This document shows positions 1 through 11,749 of a stretch of DNA of 64,000 nt, one piece after another. The notes under the pieces were generated by a model. The model worked only from the letters and a program-made list of their open reading frames with translations. It was not told the DNA's origin and did not search any database. Made by a program: the position numbers and the translations under genes. Origin of the DNA: Manis javanica (lineage: Eukaryota; Chordata; Mammalia; Pholidota; Manidae); contig NC_133174.1 of NCBI RefSeq assembly GCF_040802235.1, forward strand, positions 135,957,213-136,021,212. Direction: 5' to 3'. The stretch's first letter is position 1, and every line of letters starts with the position of its first letter.

Positions 1-454
1 ACCCCAGTGTGGTGTGATGGCTACAGTCAAGGCTGGCCTGGACTGGACTGTGGTGCAGGCAATTTCCTGGCCAGTGGTTTTCCTCTTGTTTGTGTCGCTC
101 AAATCCTGGCTATGGTAAGGAAATAGATGAGAGAGGAGAGGGAGAGGGAGAGAGAGCAAGCCAGGACAGGACGGAGGGTGAAAACAAACAAGTCATGGTG
201 TTGTGTTTTTAAAAAAGAGATCAGCCAGTAAACATATAGATGTTAGAGACAAAACAATGTAGGTATACCCCAGCTTCACCACTTTGGGGGTCTGTGGTGT
301 GGGCCTGGTTATTTGATATTCCTGAGCGTCAGTTGTTTCATCTGTAAAATGACATACCATTTCACAAGTGTGCACACGAGCAAACAAACAAAGCTATGTT
401 GTTGTTTTTTTTATCTTGTTATAGAGAAAATTTTTAAAAAGCAAAAACTACACC
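1..454. other. Intergenic sequence, no gene seen
   Basis: I see no coding signal or RNA gene. A purine-rich stretch (GAGAGG-type) lies near 128-160. Bases about 285-360 include TCTGTAAAATGAC, which resembles the middle of a MIR element, but the match is too short to call a full copy. Confidence 0.5.
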
Positions 455-720
455 AGAAGTTGTCTGGTTGAAAGCGTAGTGGATTCCGGATGCACCAGAC
501 CGGGACTGGAGTCCAGGCTTGTGTGACACTGAGGAAGCCACGTAGCCTGGCAGAGCCTCAGCGGTGTGCTGAGTGTTAACCTTCTTAAGTGGAATGAAAG
601 TCCATGTAAAATGCACATCAAGTGCCTGGTGGAGTTTCTGAAGCATAATAGGCCCTCAGCCATAATTATGGTCATCGTCCTCCTCACCATTGTCACCATC
701 ACCATCGTCCCTTGAGGAAA
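455..720 (+). repeat. MIR SINE, old and diverged
   Basis: The order of motifs fits a plus-strand MIR: GACTGGAGTCCAGGCTTG, then a degraded central region, then TGCCTGGTGGA and a run of short trinucleotides at the 3' end. MIR is an ancient tRNA-derived SINE spread before the placental radiation. Boundaries are approximate, and identity was judged by eye only. Confidence 0.55.
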
Positions 721-1635
721 GGTGGCCCAAGCAGCGAGACTGATGTATGGATCACGCCCTAAGCATGTTTGCTTGCCTGGTCATTCATTAAGGGTCGAAC
801 AGCCTCGAGTAGTGGCGACGCCAGCTGTCAGGACGCACGACATCTATACACAGAAAGTCACTAAAAATTCTTTGTCCTCAAACCTAGGACTCTTCCCAGC
901 ACCACAGAGAACAGGTAGCGTGGACAGGTCTTGAAGCTGTCGCTGTCTGTTTTCAGCCCCACATTAAAGGGTGCTGCCCCCTCTCTTTCGCGTGCATCTG
1001 TCTGATGAGTGGGGTTGCGGAAGGAAATCAGCTCGAGGATGGAACTGGGCTAGAGCTCTTCCCTCTTTGTCATTTCAGAAAATGGTCCTGCTTTCCATTC
1101 GGGGAGGAGCTAAGGGTCACGTTAGCCAATTATGGCTCATTTTGTTTTTGTGTTACATTCTTAGACTCAAAAACCTATACAAATGGGATTTTTTAAAATA
1201 TCTCTTTTCTTAAGAGAGGAAGTGACTAAAACTCACTAAAAATCAAAGATCTTTGTGACAGTGTCACTTAAAATTGGAAAAAGAAGTCTTTTATAGAAAA
1301 AGAAACTCTTTTATAGGGATTAGTAATTCATTCTCTCTGACAATGCCAGTGGGGTGAAAGAATTATTTAAGATATTTAAAAGAAAATAGATGGACTTAAT
1401 TATTCCCATCCTGAATTGTTAACAAAAGAACAATAACAAGAAATATTTCAGTAGGCAGCCAGGCACACACACCTGGGACCAATTAAATATTTTTCCTTCA
1501 TCTTAATCAGCTCCATGGCTCCTCTCTTTTATAGTAGACCTACGTTTCCCAATTTTCAGTTTTTTAAATATTATTTTTAACAAGCCAAATTCACTGATAT
1601 TATGTGGGGATTCATTTAAATCAAATAAGTGACTA
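721..1635. other. Intergenic sequence, no gene seen
   Basis: Open frames here are short and overlap on both strands without any recognisable domain. The sequence becomes AT-rich after about 1150, and no repeat family could be assigned. Confidence 0.5.
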
Positions 1636-1639
1636 CACC

Positions 1640-1870
1640 TAATGACAGTAGTAATGCCTCACATTTGGATTGACTCCACAGATTTCAGATGGTTTTCATA
1701 TATTATTTTTATTTGATGCCCACAATAGATAACAGATAACAGTCCTGGAAGGTAAGCTGGCCAGGCAGTCTTATCTTCCCAGTTTACAAGTGAGGAAACT
1801 GAATCTTGTGCCAGTTTAGGATCACACGTCAACAGCAGAGCCAGATGCGAACTGCACATCAGCTGGCTGC
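1640..1870 (-). repeat. MIR SINE, reverse orientation
   Basis: CAGTTTACAAGTGAGGAAACTGA, followed by a degraded match to the MIR element's reversed 'tgccagtttaggatcacac' segment and CAGAGCCAGATGCGAACTG, matches the complement of the MIR central core. In MIR this core reads as tRNA-like sequence followed by the conserved core. Boundaries are approximate. Confidence 0.6.
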
Positions 1871-1957
1871 CTGCCCCAGGGCTCTTCCACATGCACTACC
1901 CTACTGCTTGGTCACTCTGTGTTTCCTTTCCAGTCCTTTAAAATTGTGGGCACAACT

Positions 1958-2395
1958 GTATGAGTTTCCTGTAGCTGCTGTAACAAAGTGTCACAAACTT
2001 GGTGGCTTGTGACAACAATTTATTTTCTCTTAGTTCTGGAAGTCAGGAGTCCAGAACCAAGCCTTCAGCAGGGCCATGCTGCCTCTGCAGGCTCTAGGAG
2101 TGCATAGTTGCTTTCCCCTTCGTAGTTTTTAATGGTTGCTGGCACTCCTTGGCATTCCAGCCTCTGCCTCACTGTCACATGGTCTTCTCACTGTGTGTCT
2201 CTGTCCAAATTTCTCTCTTCCCATAAGGACACCAATGACAATGGATGAGGGCCCCCCTACTCCGGCATGACCTCATCTTAACTAATTACATCTGCAACAA
2301 TGCTATTTCCAAATCAGGTCATGTTCCGAGGTACTAAGGGTTACAACTTCAATGTCAATCTTTTGGGGAGACATAATTCAACTTCTAACAGGAAT
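1958..2395 (+). repeat. Old interspersed repeat, family not named (copy 1 of 3)
   Basis: This roughly 440-bp element begins near GAGTTTCCTGTAGCTGCTGT and ends near GGGGAGACATAATTCAAC. Two more copies in the same orientation lie at about 22089-22465 and 44633-45005. They share an opening of the form 'gctgctataacaaa', a middle 'tataaggacacc..' block, and the closing 'ggttaggacttcaacatatgaatttggggg' pattern. It is a widespread mammalian repeat that I recognise by pattern but cannot name with certainty. All three copies are clearly diverged from each other. Confidence 0.7.
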
Positions 2396-3500
2396 GAACC
2401 GTGGCTTTCTTTTTCTAGAGTGTAATTTGATAAAATACACTAAAGACCATAATATGTTATCACACCAAGAATCAAAAGACACATATAGATACAAAACACA
2501 CAAAAATAACTTTATCAGTGGCATGATGTTTGGTGATTGGAATGTGTACCACCAGTGTTTGTTTGGTACTTTTAGAGCCTTTTGTGTGCATTTTCTTGTG
2601 TATAGGCATGTTTTCTCTTGTCTGATTATGCTATCTACAAAACCCCAAACAGGGCTCAACTCATAGTAGATGCTCAATAAATATTTGTTCAACTGGACAA
2701 ATGAGTGAAATGTAGCATTGACACTGAGTGAGGCTGACAATGAGGTTCCACTTTCATTATGTTTTATACTTCCAGCTATGCCCCCTCACAGAAAGGAGCC
2801 TGTTTCAGTGCAAATGGTCTCCTGGTATTTTGAGATTCTATGCTGAGGCACCGCCACTGCAGACATACATTTCTCTGCTCCACTCAAGGCTAGTGACCCA
2901 CTGGTTTCATCCTGTTAACAAGAACAGTCTGGGAACTAGATGTACAAGCCCAAAGGTTGCATTGCCTGGTCTCCATATGAGCACTAAATTATGGGCTATC
3001 TAACAGTTAAAGCTAGACCTCTTGGTGGGGAAAAGAAACACATTTTCTTTGGAGAATAACTTTTGGCTCCTAAGTATGCTTTGTTCCTCTCATGCCATCT
3101 GTCACCATGTTCTGACATTTCCCCGAACAGAACATCATCTGTGTTTGCCCTCTTCTCTTTACTCCCTAAATTGGCTCTTTCCTGGAGTTATCTAGTGTCC
3201 TCTGCACTTTCAGAAATGTTCTTCAGCAACCCACTCTCCATCTCTGGCCAGTTTCATCCTTGATTTCCTATGTTAGGAATTGCTTTCAACCAAAGAGTCT
3301 TTAGTGGGTCCCTGGAGTCTTGGGGGTTAAAGCCACATTTGTTTCCTCTCAGCTTTAAGAAAAATGTATTAGATTCCCTGGAGACAATGATTGGGGACTG
3401 TAGTATTAGTGCTAGTGACAGCAGCCAGCTTCAGTTAGAGGATTAGCAAGGCACAGGATCATTCTGCAAATTGGCAAATACCACCTGGGTATGGACCTAC
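2396..3500. other. Intergenic sequence, no gene seen
   Basis: AATAAATATTTGTTCAACTG near 2675-2695 resembles the 3' end of an L2/MIR-type element. The rest shows no recognisable gene or repeat. Overlapping open frames on both strands at 2352-2740 show no protein family signature. Confidence 0.45.
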
Positions 3501-3501
3501 C

Positions 3502-3990
<489 letters not shown>

Positions 3991-4737
3991 ACTTACTGTG
4001 TGCCAGATATTAGTCAAAGCTGGGCATACAGAGAGGACTAAGACACAGTTCTTGCCTTCAAGGTGACCACTGCCTAGGCGAGCTGATATTTACAATGTAG
4101 AGTGGTAAGGGCATGCATTCAGTGGTATGAGAGCCCTTAGAAGGAACAACATTTCCACTCCTGGTGACTCAAGGAGCGTGTAGACAAGGCAAATCCTATG
4201 GTATTCTATCAAAGATGAGTATGAGTTAGCTCAGTTTTGGCAGAGTATTGATGGAAGTTATTCCAGGATAGACAACAGCATTCACAAAGGTCTAAAAGCA
4301 AGAAAGTACATGGTACATTTCAGGAACTACCAAATGAGTGTGGCTGATTAAAATGCTGGGAGAGTAGGGTTGGTAGAGTGGGATTAGATGAAACAAAAGG
4401 AGTAAGAAAGAACCATAGCATATAAGACACCCAGAGAAATGGGTAGGCATTGATGGGTTTTCAGTTAGGAGGTGACATGGTCATATTTGCATTTTAGAAA
4501 TGTCACTATGGCTTCAGTGTGGAAAACGGATTGGAGAGGATTCTCACAGTCTAGTGCTCAGTTAGAAGGCTGGTGCAGGAGCTTAGTGGAAAGATAATGG
4601 TGGCTTAACCTGCAATGTTAACAGTAGAGGTGGAAAACATTGAACATATTTGAAATAAATTTTAGAGGTATGGCTTTTAGGAATTGGTGACTAGTTGCTG
4701 GGGAGCTAAAGGAAAAGGAGAAGTCAAAATAAGGATG
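3991..4737 (+). repeat. Old interspersed repeat, 5' part, interrupted by L1
   Basis: The sequence follows a familiar mammalian repeat pattern: 'tgtgtgccaga...tacagagaggactaagacacagttcttgcc', then 'cattgatgggttttcagttaggaggtgacatggtcatatttgc'. The same family recurs at about 7790-8760, 25565-26120, 27610-27870, 28035-28170, 34075-34230 and 34870-36250. I cannot give the database name. The element resumes at 5765 after an inserted L1. Confidence 0.6.
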
Positions 4738-4739
4738 AA

Positions 4740-5762
4740 GGTGGGCATGGATTTCTTAACCAGGACAGAAAAACTACATAAAATGAAAGATTGATATCTT
4801 GACTCCATGAAAAATTAAGAACTTCTGTTCAGCAAAAGATGCCATTCAGAGAGTGAAAAGGCAAGCTACAGACTAGGAGAAGATACTCACTTACATATAT
4901 CTGCCAGAGAACTCACATCTAGAATATATAAAGAAATCCTGCATATCAAAAAGAAAAGGCAACCCAGTTTAAAGTGTGGGTAAACGACTTCAGTAAGTAC
5001 TTTACAAGTGGACTTCCAAATGGCCAATAAGCATATGAGAACGTGCTCAACATTATAGTCTTTAGGGAAATGCATATTAAAATTCCAATGAGATACCACT
5101 ACATACCCATCAGAACAGCTAAAATTTAAAAGACAAACAATATCAAGTGTTGTCAAGGAGGTGGAACAATTAGTCCTCTCATATTCTACTGGTAGGAGTA
5201 TAAATTAGTACAACCACTTTGGAACTTTGTTAGGCAGCATCTACTAACTTTAAATATACCTATTCAGTGACTCAACAGTTCCACTTCTAGGCATATACCT
5301 GAGATAAGTGAATGGCTATGCTTACCAAAGTCATGTACAAATTAATATTTTTGTTATTCATAAAAGCCCCACTTAGAAACAACCCAAATTTCCATCATCA
5401 GTAGAATGAATAAGTGAATTGTGGTATATTCACACAATGGTATACTACAGAGCAATAAAAAGAACAAACTATTGATATATGCAATGACGTGGATGCATTT
5501 CACAGATACAATATTTGTGAAAGACAAAAGAGTATACTATCAACCCATTTGTGTGAACAGACAAAACTAATCACAGATAATAGAAGTCAGAATAGTGATT
5601 ATCTGCAGATTCTGGTACTGACTGGGAAAGCCTTCTGGGTACTAAATATATTCCATATCTTGATATGGGTAGGGGCTACATGGGTATATACATATGTAAA
5701 TATTCATTGGACTTTATACTTAAGTTGTTCACGCATTACTGTGTGTGTATAATACCTTATAA
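4740..5762 (+). mobile_element. L1 LINE fragment, ORF2 3' end and 3' UTR
   Basis: Diagnostic L1 phrases in order are GATACCACTACATACCCATC, ACTCAACAGTTCCACTTCTAGG, 'catcatcagtagaatgaataagtgaattgtgg', GGTATACTACAGAGCAATAA and 'gacgtggatgcatttcac'. They correspond to the C-terminal part of the reverse transcriptase ORF and the following untranslated region. The copy is 5'-truncated and full of stops. It sits inside an older repeat whose two halves flank it, so it is the younger insertion. Confidence 0.85.
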
Positions 5763-5764
5763 AT

Positions 5765-6500
5765 AATGAAATAGGGGTCAAGGATGACTTTCAGATTTCT
5801 AATTTCAGCAACAAGGTGGAGAGTGGTGCCACTGGCTGAGTTGTGGAATATAATTGTAGTAGGCTGGGGCAGGCATCGGTGTTGTGAGGAGAGGATGACG
5901 TCAGATTGGGACATCTGAGTTGTAGGTGCTTAAACACACTGAGATATATCAGACTAAAGCTTGGGAGAGTGATCTAGACTGGACATTTTAAGTAAGTGGC
6001 TATCTTCCACACACAAGTATATATTGTGGCCATAAAATAAGGTAAAAGCATGGAGCCCCTAAGATTAACTGGCATGAATGATCTTTGCTTTTGGAAATCC
6101 CTATGCAGAAAGTGGTGTGGAATAATGAATAACACTGGTGAAAAATAGACCAGTTGATGAAAGGTCTTAAATCCTGATTTGAATAGTTGGGAACTGATTC
6201 AAGATGTAGGGGAAAGCCATTATATGGGTTCTTGAGCCTAGAAGGAACCAAATCAAAACGGTCCTTCTGGTGGATTCTTCTCGTAGCCATGTGAAAGCTG
6301 CACAGGAGCAGCGCAAGGTTGGACTGGGAAAGGCCAAGGAGGAGGCCACCCGCAGGCGTTCAGGTGAGGTCAGATGGGAATGAAGAGAAGACCCAAGACC
6401 AAGAAATGGAGAGGAAAGAGTCAGTCGCACTTGATGGTTAATGATGTAGGGATGTGAGGGAGAAGGAAAACTAAAGTCTAGCTCCTGCTGAAATAGCAAG
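5765..6500 (+). repeat. Old interspersed repeat, 3' part, resumes after L1
   Basis: GGGGTCAAGGATGACTTTCA, 'caacaaggtggagagtggtgccactgg' and 'gggaaagccattatatgggttcttgagc' continue the element that breaks off at about 4737. AAATAAGG before the L1 and AAATAGGG after it may be remnants of a target-site duplication or ordinary element sequence. Boundaries are approximate. Confidence 0.5.
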
Positions 6501-6534
6501 AGTTTAAAGACTGCTGCAAACGGCACTTGAACCT

Positions 6535-6645
6535 ATTCCCTAGTTACTGAGCACATTTAATGGGGTAACATGTGTCAAGTGGTTAGCACAATGCCTGACA
6601 CATGCTAAGTATTCAATTAAGTTAGCTGCCGCTATTCTGTCCTCA
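6535..6645 (+). repeat. MIR SINE, 3' fragment
   Basis: The segment 'tggttagcacaatgcctgacacatgctaagtattcaattaagttagc' matches the 3' part of MIR, which ends in a 'gtaagcgctcaataaatgttagc'-like tail. Confidence 0.7.
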
Positions 6646-6689
6646 GCGGCTCACTGCTGGGCATAGTCACACAACCAGGTGTGTTGGTT

Positions 6690-7480
6690 CCCCTTTAAAT
6701 TCATGGTCACCGACCCTCAAGTGGATCCTGGACACAGCTTACTCTTTCACTCACTGGACACATTGTTTCAACTCTTTGCTACCCTCCTCAGATGTCTTGC
6801 CCCCTTCACCCCTTCGCTCTCCATATATGACCTCACCTCTTGCATTGCAGACAAACTAGATACCATCAGCAGATAGTGTCTCTCAACAGTTCACCACACA
6901 GTCCACTTGCTTGACCCTGTCACCTCCTCCTCACCTGCTATTACCATGAGGAGGTGTCCCATACCAAAGACTACTAACCTGGAGAACTTCCCACCTGCTC
7001 CAGACCTTTAGGAAATTTGGGGTCAACCCATTCCCTGTCTCTTTAATCTCTTCATCCCTAGAGCAGAGGAAGGCAGTGCTGGGCTTCTCAACTTGGTTTC
7101 ATGCACTGGATATGTCTCTTACCAGCTGTGAGACCCCATGCAATGGTGTTAGTGTGAGAGCCCAGGGTCACCAGCTGCGAATGACACCATCATTTTGGGT
7201 TGTTGTGAACCTCTGTTGAGATTGTTCATGAAAAGGGCTCCACTGGTGCCCACTATGTGTATTATCTATTATTTCCTGAGTCTTTCTGTTAGCTTTTCAA
7301 TATTCTCAACTCTCTTAAAAAAAAAAAGCTCTTGTGGATCTTACATGCTTCTCCAACTATTGCCTTTTATTTGCTGCGACATAACGAATGAACATTCTGT
7401 GCACTTTGCACCCAGATCCTCTCCTCCCATTCGTTCTTCAGATCCTTCCAATCTTGTCAAGATCACCAGGGACTAGAATG
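6690..7480 (+). mobile_element. L2 LINE, probable diverged ORF2 fragments
   Basis: The C/T-rich, stop-interrupted sequence with 'cccccttcaccccttcgctctccatat' and 'ctcctcacctgctattac' resembles the plus strand of L2 ORF2. The part from about 7250 to 7480 has 'ctattgccttttatttgctgcgac', similar to the L2 reverse transcriptase segment. Divergence is high. An unrelated pyrimidine-rich sequence is an alternative. Confidence 0.35.
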
Positions 7481-7789
7481 TTGGAGGATCCAACAGACAC
7501 TCTTCTCTCTTCATTTTACATCTTACTTAGCCTTTCTGGAGGATTTCCTTAGTCTCTGAGCAAGCCCTCAGGCCTCAATGCCTCTTCATCTGTCCTGTGT
7601 CCCAAATGGTGGGAGAGAATGCCTACTGTCCAGTCTGGGGTAGGTGCCAGCTCCCTGGCTAATTCACCATGTCCAGGGGGTCTGTTACCAAGTTAGGAAT
7701 GGGGGCGGGAGGGCAGCAGGAAGGCGCTTCCCGGAGATTAAGGGAAGTTTGGGGATAAACTGAAGAGCAGATGTCAAATAAAAATTTTA
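7481..7789. other. Intergenic sequence, no gene seen
   Basis: About 300 bp with 'ggaggatttccttagtctctgag' near 7537 that may be L2 3' sequence. It holds no recognisable gene or RNA. Confidence 0.4.
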
Positions 7790-8765
7790 GGTATACAGTT
7801 AGCAAAGAGTTAACAAATGCCTACTATATCCCTGACCCTCTTCTGGGCCCTCAGCATTCACTATTGAACACAGCAGAGTCCCTGCCCTCAAGGAGCATCC
7901 ATATTCTGATGAAAAAGAACTGGGACAATGAAATAAATAATATAATTTAAGGTGATGGCAAATATTAGGAAATAAAATGAGATAAGTGGGATCAAAAGCG
8001 ATAAGGAGTGGCATTCCAGATCGGGCAATCAGGAATGGGCCTTCTGAAGGGTGGTATTTGAACAGAGACCCAAATGAACTGTTAGAGGAAACTGAGAAAA
8101 TCTGGGAAGCAGAGGGTTCCAGGCACAAAGAAGAGCAAAGATGAAGGCTCTGAGGCAGGAATGAGCATGGCATGCTGTCATGAGAGCACAGATGCCAGGC
8201 TGGCTGAGGCAGGGTAGTCTAGGGGCAGAGCGTTAGGCACTGAGCTGGAGAAGCAGTCAGGGGTGGGCTCTGGAGGGACTTGTTGCCCCACTAAGGACTG
8301 TGGATTGTAATATGAGCATAGTGGGAAGCCTTTGAAGAGGTTTGAGAAGCAGGGTGGCATGATGTGATGGAGATCTTTCAAACATTATTCTGACTGCCCT
8401 GTTCATAATGCTCCCTAGTGGGGTGAGGGCAGAAGCAGGGAGCCCTGCAGGAGACTGGCAGGTGTACAAAGGAGAAAGGATGGTGGCTGGAACTAGTGTG
8501 GTCACAGTAGATGGAGGTGGTGAAGAGAAGTGGTTGGACTGTGGATGTATTTTGCAGGTAAAGCTGCCTGAGCTCCTGCCAGATTTGGGGGTGGGGTGGG
8601 AGAAAAGGAGGACTCTAGTGAGACTCGTGCCTTTCCAGCTGGAGCGCCCGGATAGACGGTGTTACCATTTACTGACATGGGGAAGCTGGGAGAAGGGCTG
8701 AGCAAGACTCACATTAGGGCTTTTTGTGGACAAATTAAGTGTGAACTGCCAGATGTCCTTAGATG
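7790..8765 (+). repeat. Old interspersed repeat, second long copy
   Basis: This is the most complete copy of the family also seen at 3991-6500. In order it contains 'aatgcctactatatccctgaccctcttctggg', 'gaggctctgaggcaggaatgagcatggc', 'gtgggaagcctttgaagaggtttgagaagcagggtggcatgatgtgatgg' and 'taccatttactgacatggggaagctggg'. No coding potential is evident, and the open frames on both strands here are incidental. Confidence 0.6.
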
Positions 8766-8974
8766 GGAGCCTTTGGCTTACAGATGATCTACATCCAAGG
8801 GGCTGGATGTGCCATAGGTACGTCAAACAGAGAAGGCTTGGAGCCAAGCTCACATGCTTCCCACACTCCGCTCCCCGACCTGTGTCCTCTCCCTGGGGGA
8901 GAATTCCCGTAGATCGCAGAGTTACAGTGTATTTCAAAGCCACAAGAGTCCTTGAGTCCAACCGCCTCTCATAG

Positions 8975-9300
8975 AAATGATCATGCTCTTCCCCTGCTCA
9001 AAACCATTCAAGAGCTTCTCATTCCTTGCCCTGAGATAAATCCAAACCCTTTCCCGTGACCTACAAGGCTGTGAGTGACGGAACCACTGCAGAGCCTCAA
9101 GCTTTCTCTCAGATCATAGATGGTTCTTCCCGGGCACACTCCACCCCTGGCACACTGGCCTTCTCTCAGTCCCTTGAATGCAGCACAGACTCTCTCCTCC
9201 TGACCTTGTTCGTTGTTCCCGGAATAGTCTTCCTCCACCTCTGTGCAATTTAATTTCCATAGCCAGTGTAGCATGATGCCCACAAGGGCAGGCTGTACAG
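8975..9300 (+). mobile_element. L2 LINE fragment, ORF2 3' end
   Basis: CTGCTCAAAACCATTCAAGA, 'cttgccctgagataaatccaaaccctttcccgtgacctacaaggctgtgagtgac' and 'cacactggccttctctcagtcccttgaa' follow the coding order at the end of the L2 reverse transcriptase ORF. The frame is broken. Confidence 0.75.
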
Positions 9301-9319
9301 CTGCCGAATCTCAGAGCAC

Positions 9320-9475
9320 ACGCTCCATTTTCTGTGTGCCTTGCTTTCTCCGTTTGTGCTGTGCGGACACGTGGCTTTTGTGAGGATTATGTGGGTTGGA
9401 CCAGGTAAAGCCCTTCATATAATACCTGGCTCAGAGCAAGTGCCCAGTAACAAGTGCTCTTATTAAACTTATTCT
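9320..9475 (+). repeat. MIR SINE, 3' half
   Basis: GTGAGGATTATGTGGGTTGG, then 'gtaaagcccttcatataatacctggctcagagcaagtgcccagtaac', matches the 3' half of MIR. Confidence 0.65.
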
Positions 9476-9653
9476 TCCAGATCCAGTTCCCATGCCCTGT
9501 CCTCACGGAGGTGCCCTCGAGCTGATCAGCATTCTCTGGTGGATGTGCCTATGGTCCCCTCTGTGGATCTTTGTCTCCCTGATCACAGTGGTCATTTCGT
9601 GGGGCGCTGAAGTTAGAGTTCCTCCCCTCCCGGGTCATTCACCTCTGGCAGTT

Positions 9654-10100
9654 AAACACAGGGTTCAGCAGACACCATGAACCAAAGTAGTACACACACC
9701 ACACACAGAGTGTCCCACAGAGACATCATTATACTTGCTAATAGGCCCACCCAACTCTTAACAGAGTTTCAGCATTCATCATTAAAGAAAGCATGTGTAA
9801 AGAGAAGTAATACCCTACTAAACACAGGGTGCCACAGAGGTACTACCAGTGAGTCATCCATGCTCCGAGCTCTGTGGAAACCAGTTCTAACATCTGTCCC
9901 TGAACAAGTATACATATAGCGGACATTGCTAAACAGTGTTTCACACAGATACCACTGCAGTGATGCATTCATGCACCTAGCTGTGTCAAATGCCATTTCA
10001 ACATATGTCACTAAAGGAAATAGTGCATAAACACAGTATTTCCCCGAGATGGCACTGTGCTCGCTGACACACGCACCCAGCTCATTAAATGTAGCATCTT
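9654..10100. repeat. Decayed tandem array, about 100-120 bp period, 4-5 units
   Basis: Related unit starts appear at about 9654, 9705, 9822, 9931 and 10031. Each begins with a form of ACACAG(G/T)GTTTCACAGAGATACCAC. The units at 9822 and 9931 also share 'catgc.cc.agctctgt..aa..ca.tt..aacat.tgtc.ct.aa' at matching positions. Spacing between the last four starts shrinks from about 118 to 110 to 100 bp. The units are diverged, so the array is old. I do not recognise it as a named satellite. It may be an internal array of a transposon. Confidence 0.7.
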
Positions 10101-10935
10101 TTGGGGGCTTATTTGCAAAGGCAGGAGTGGGTGGAAGCCTGTTCCTAAGGTCGCTGCTTCTGTGTCTTGCTGGGATCTTCTCACTGCTCCCATGTCCCCC
10201 ACAGAACACAGCCTAACCACTACAGGCTCAGACGAGCCTGCCTAGGAAAGCCGCTTCCAGGTTCCTGCCAGTGCTGAGGAATGTTTTCATCGTCCTTGGG
10301 CCGGACCCCCACGCAGCCCCTGGCTCCACAGAGAGTACCACCACCTTCGGTCCTCCTTGACAGAGCCCCACACAGCTTAAGGGAGGTCCAGCGGGACTGG
10401 ACAGGTCCTCGGCAGCATCTATACCTTCCCTCCTGGGCTACAGTGATTTCTCACAGTCTGCATCCCAGGCTGGGTCCAGGCGAGAATAGATCCTGGGGTA
10501 CGGGCAGGGTCTCTGTCCCTCTGCACCTCACCCCTCCACCAGGAAGGAAAGGCTCGTCACACACCTCTTCCAAGTGGGCCCATGGGTGCTTATTGGAAAG
10601 AGACACAGCACCCGAAGGGGCATACGCAGGTCCCCAAAAGACACAGAAACTCTACAAACAGGTCTGCCTGAATCCTTATTAAGGAAGAGAAGCACTTCCT
10701 GAGGGCACAGTGATCCGCCCGGCTGACCCGGGCCTGCTCCGGAGGGGCATTTTACCCTCCTGCAGAGCTAGCTCAGCCCCCCTTTGTTCACTGTAGAGCT
10801 TTCAAGACTGTGCCTGGGCCTGTAGGTGCGTAAGAGACAGAAGCCATTACAGGGCCGCTTACCTCTTAATGGCCACCACTTGGCTATACCAACACCTGGC
10901 AGAAACTTTGAAATGAGAGGGTTCTCTTTGCCTTG
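10101..10935. other. Moderately GC-rich intergenic sequence, no gene seen
   Basis: A 133-codon open frame at 10281-10682 (+) has no recognisable domain and unremarkable composition. There is no promoter-like CpG clustering, no repeat I can assign, and no splice-consistent context that would support a gene. Confidence 0.45.
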
Positions 10936-10939
10936 CCTT

Positions 10940-11400
10940 TAAAAAAGTAAATTTGACATGTTACATTTTGTAAATTTAAGGTGTACAGGGAGTTACTTTG
11001 ATACATTCATATATTGTAATTTGATTGCCATTGAAGCAATATTTATCACGTTACATCACTATAGTACAATATTATTGTCTGTAGTCATTGTACTGTACAT
11101 TAGGTCTCTGTAACTTATTTACCACTCATTGCAAGTCTGTACAGGTAAACACCATCCATCTCATGCCCCTCCCCCATCCCCAGGTAACTACCATTTTACT
11201 GTTTTTCACAGGCTTGATCTTTTTAGATTCCACATATAAGTGGTATCATACAGTACTTGTTTGTTTTTCTGTCTGATTTATCTTGCTTAGCTTAATGTGC
11301 TCCATGTCCACCCATGTTGTAACAAATGGTAGAAAAGCCTCCTTTCTCGTGGCTGAATAATATTCCATATTTCACTCTAATATTCTTTACCCATTTGCCT
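10940..11400 (-). mobile_element. L1 LINE, antisense, first segment
   Basis: GTGGTATCATACAGTACTTG, 'tgtccacccatgttgtaacaaatgg' and GGCTGAATAATATTCCATAT are the reverse complement of the L1 ORF2 C-terminal region and 3' UTR. The element is split by an LTR and continues after 11750. There is no intact ORF. Confidence 0.85.
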
Positions 11401-11749
11401 TGCCAATGGGTTTCAGCCCCAGGCAAGTTCACTATGGATTCAATGTAACCAAAGAAATGACAGTAGAACGTTCCAGGGGTGAAAGGGTTTATTACCCGGC
11501 TTGCTCTCACGGCAGTAGGTCAAGCACTAGCTTCTCTGCCTCCTGGCCTCTCTGCTTGCACAGCTGTCCCCCACAGCCATCCTCTGGGCCTCTGTCCTCT
11601 GCTCCTGCAGCCTTGCAGCCGTGCCACCATGTTGCCCAGACCACTGGGAAGAGCTCTTTATAGTCAATAAGCAACATATTATTGCCCACATGTGTGTAGT
11701 GAGCTAGCCAACCAGGGCCAGGTGAGAATCCTGGCCATAGGAACCTTCA
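11401..11749 (-). mobile_element. Solitary LTR of an endogenous retrovirus-like element
   Basis: A 349-bp block interrupts the antisense L1. Read on the minus strand it starts TGAAGGTTCC and ends CCCATTGGCA, which are TG...CA termini. It carries a TATA-like CTATAAA (plus positions 11657-11663) and, about 165 bp downstream, an AATAAA signal (plus positions 11488-11493). This spacing of promoter and polyadenylation signal suits an LTR. No internal retroviral genes are present. I see no clean target-site duplication, and I cannot assign the family. Confidence 0.65.
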
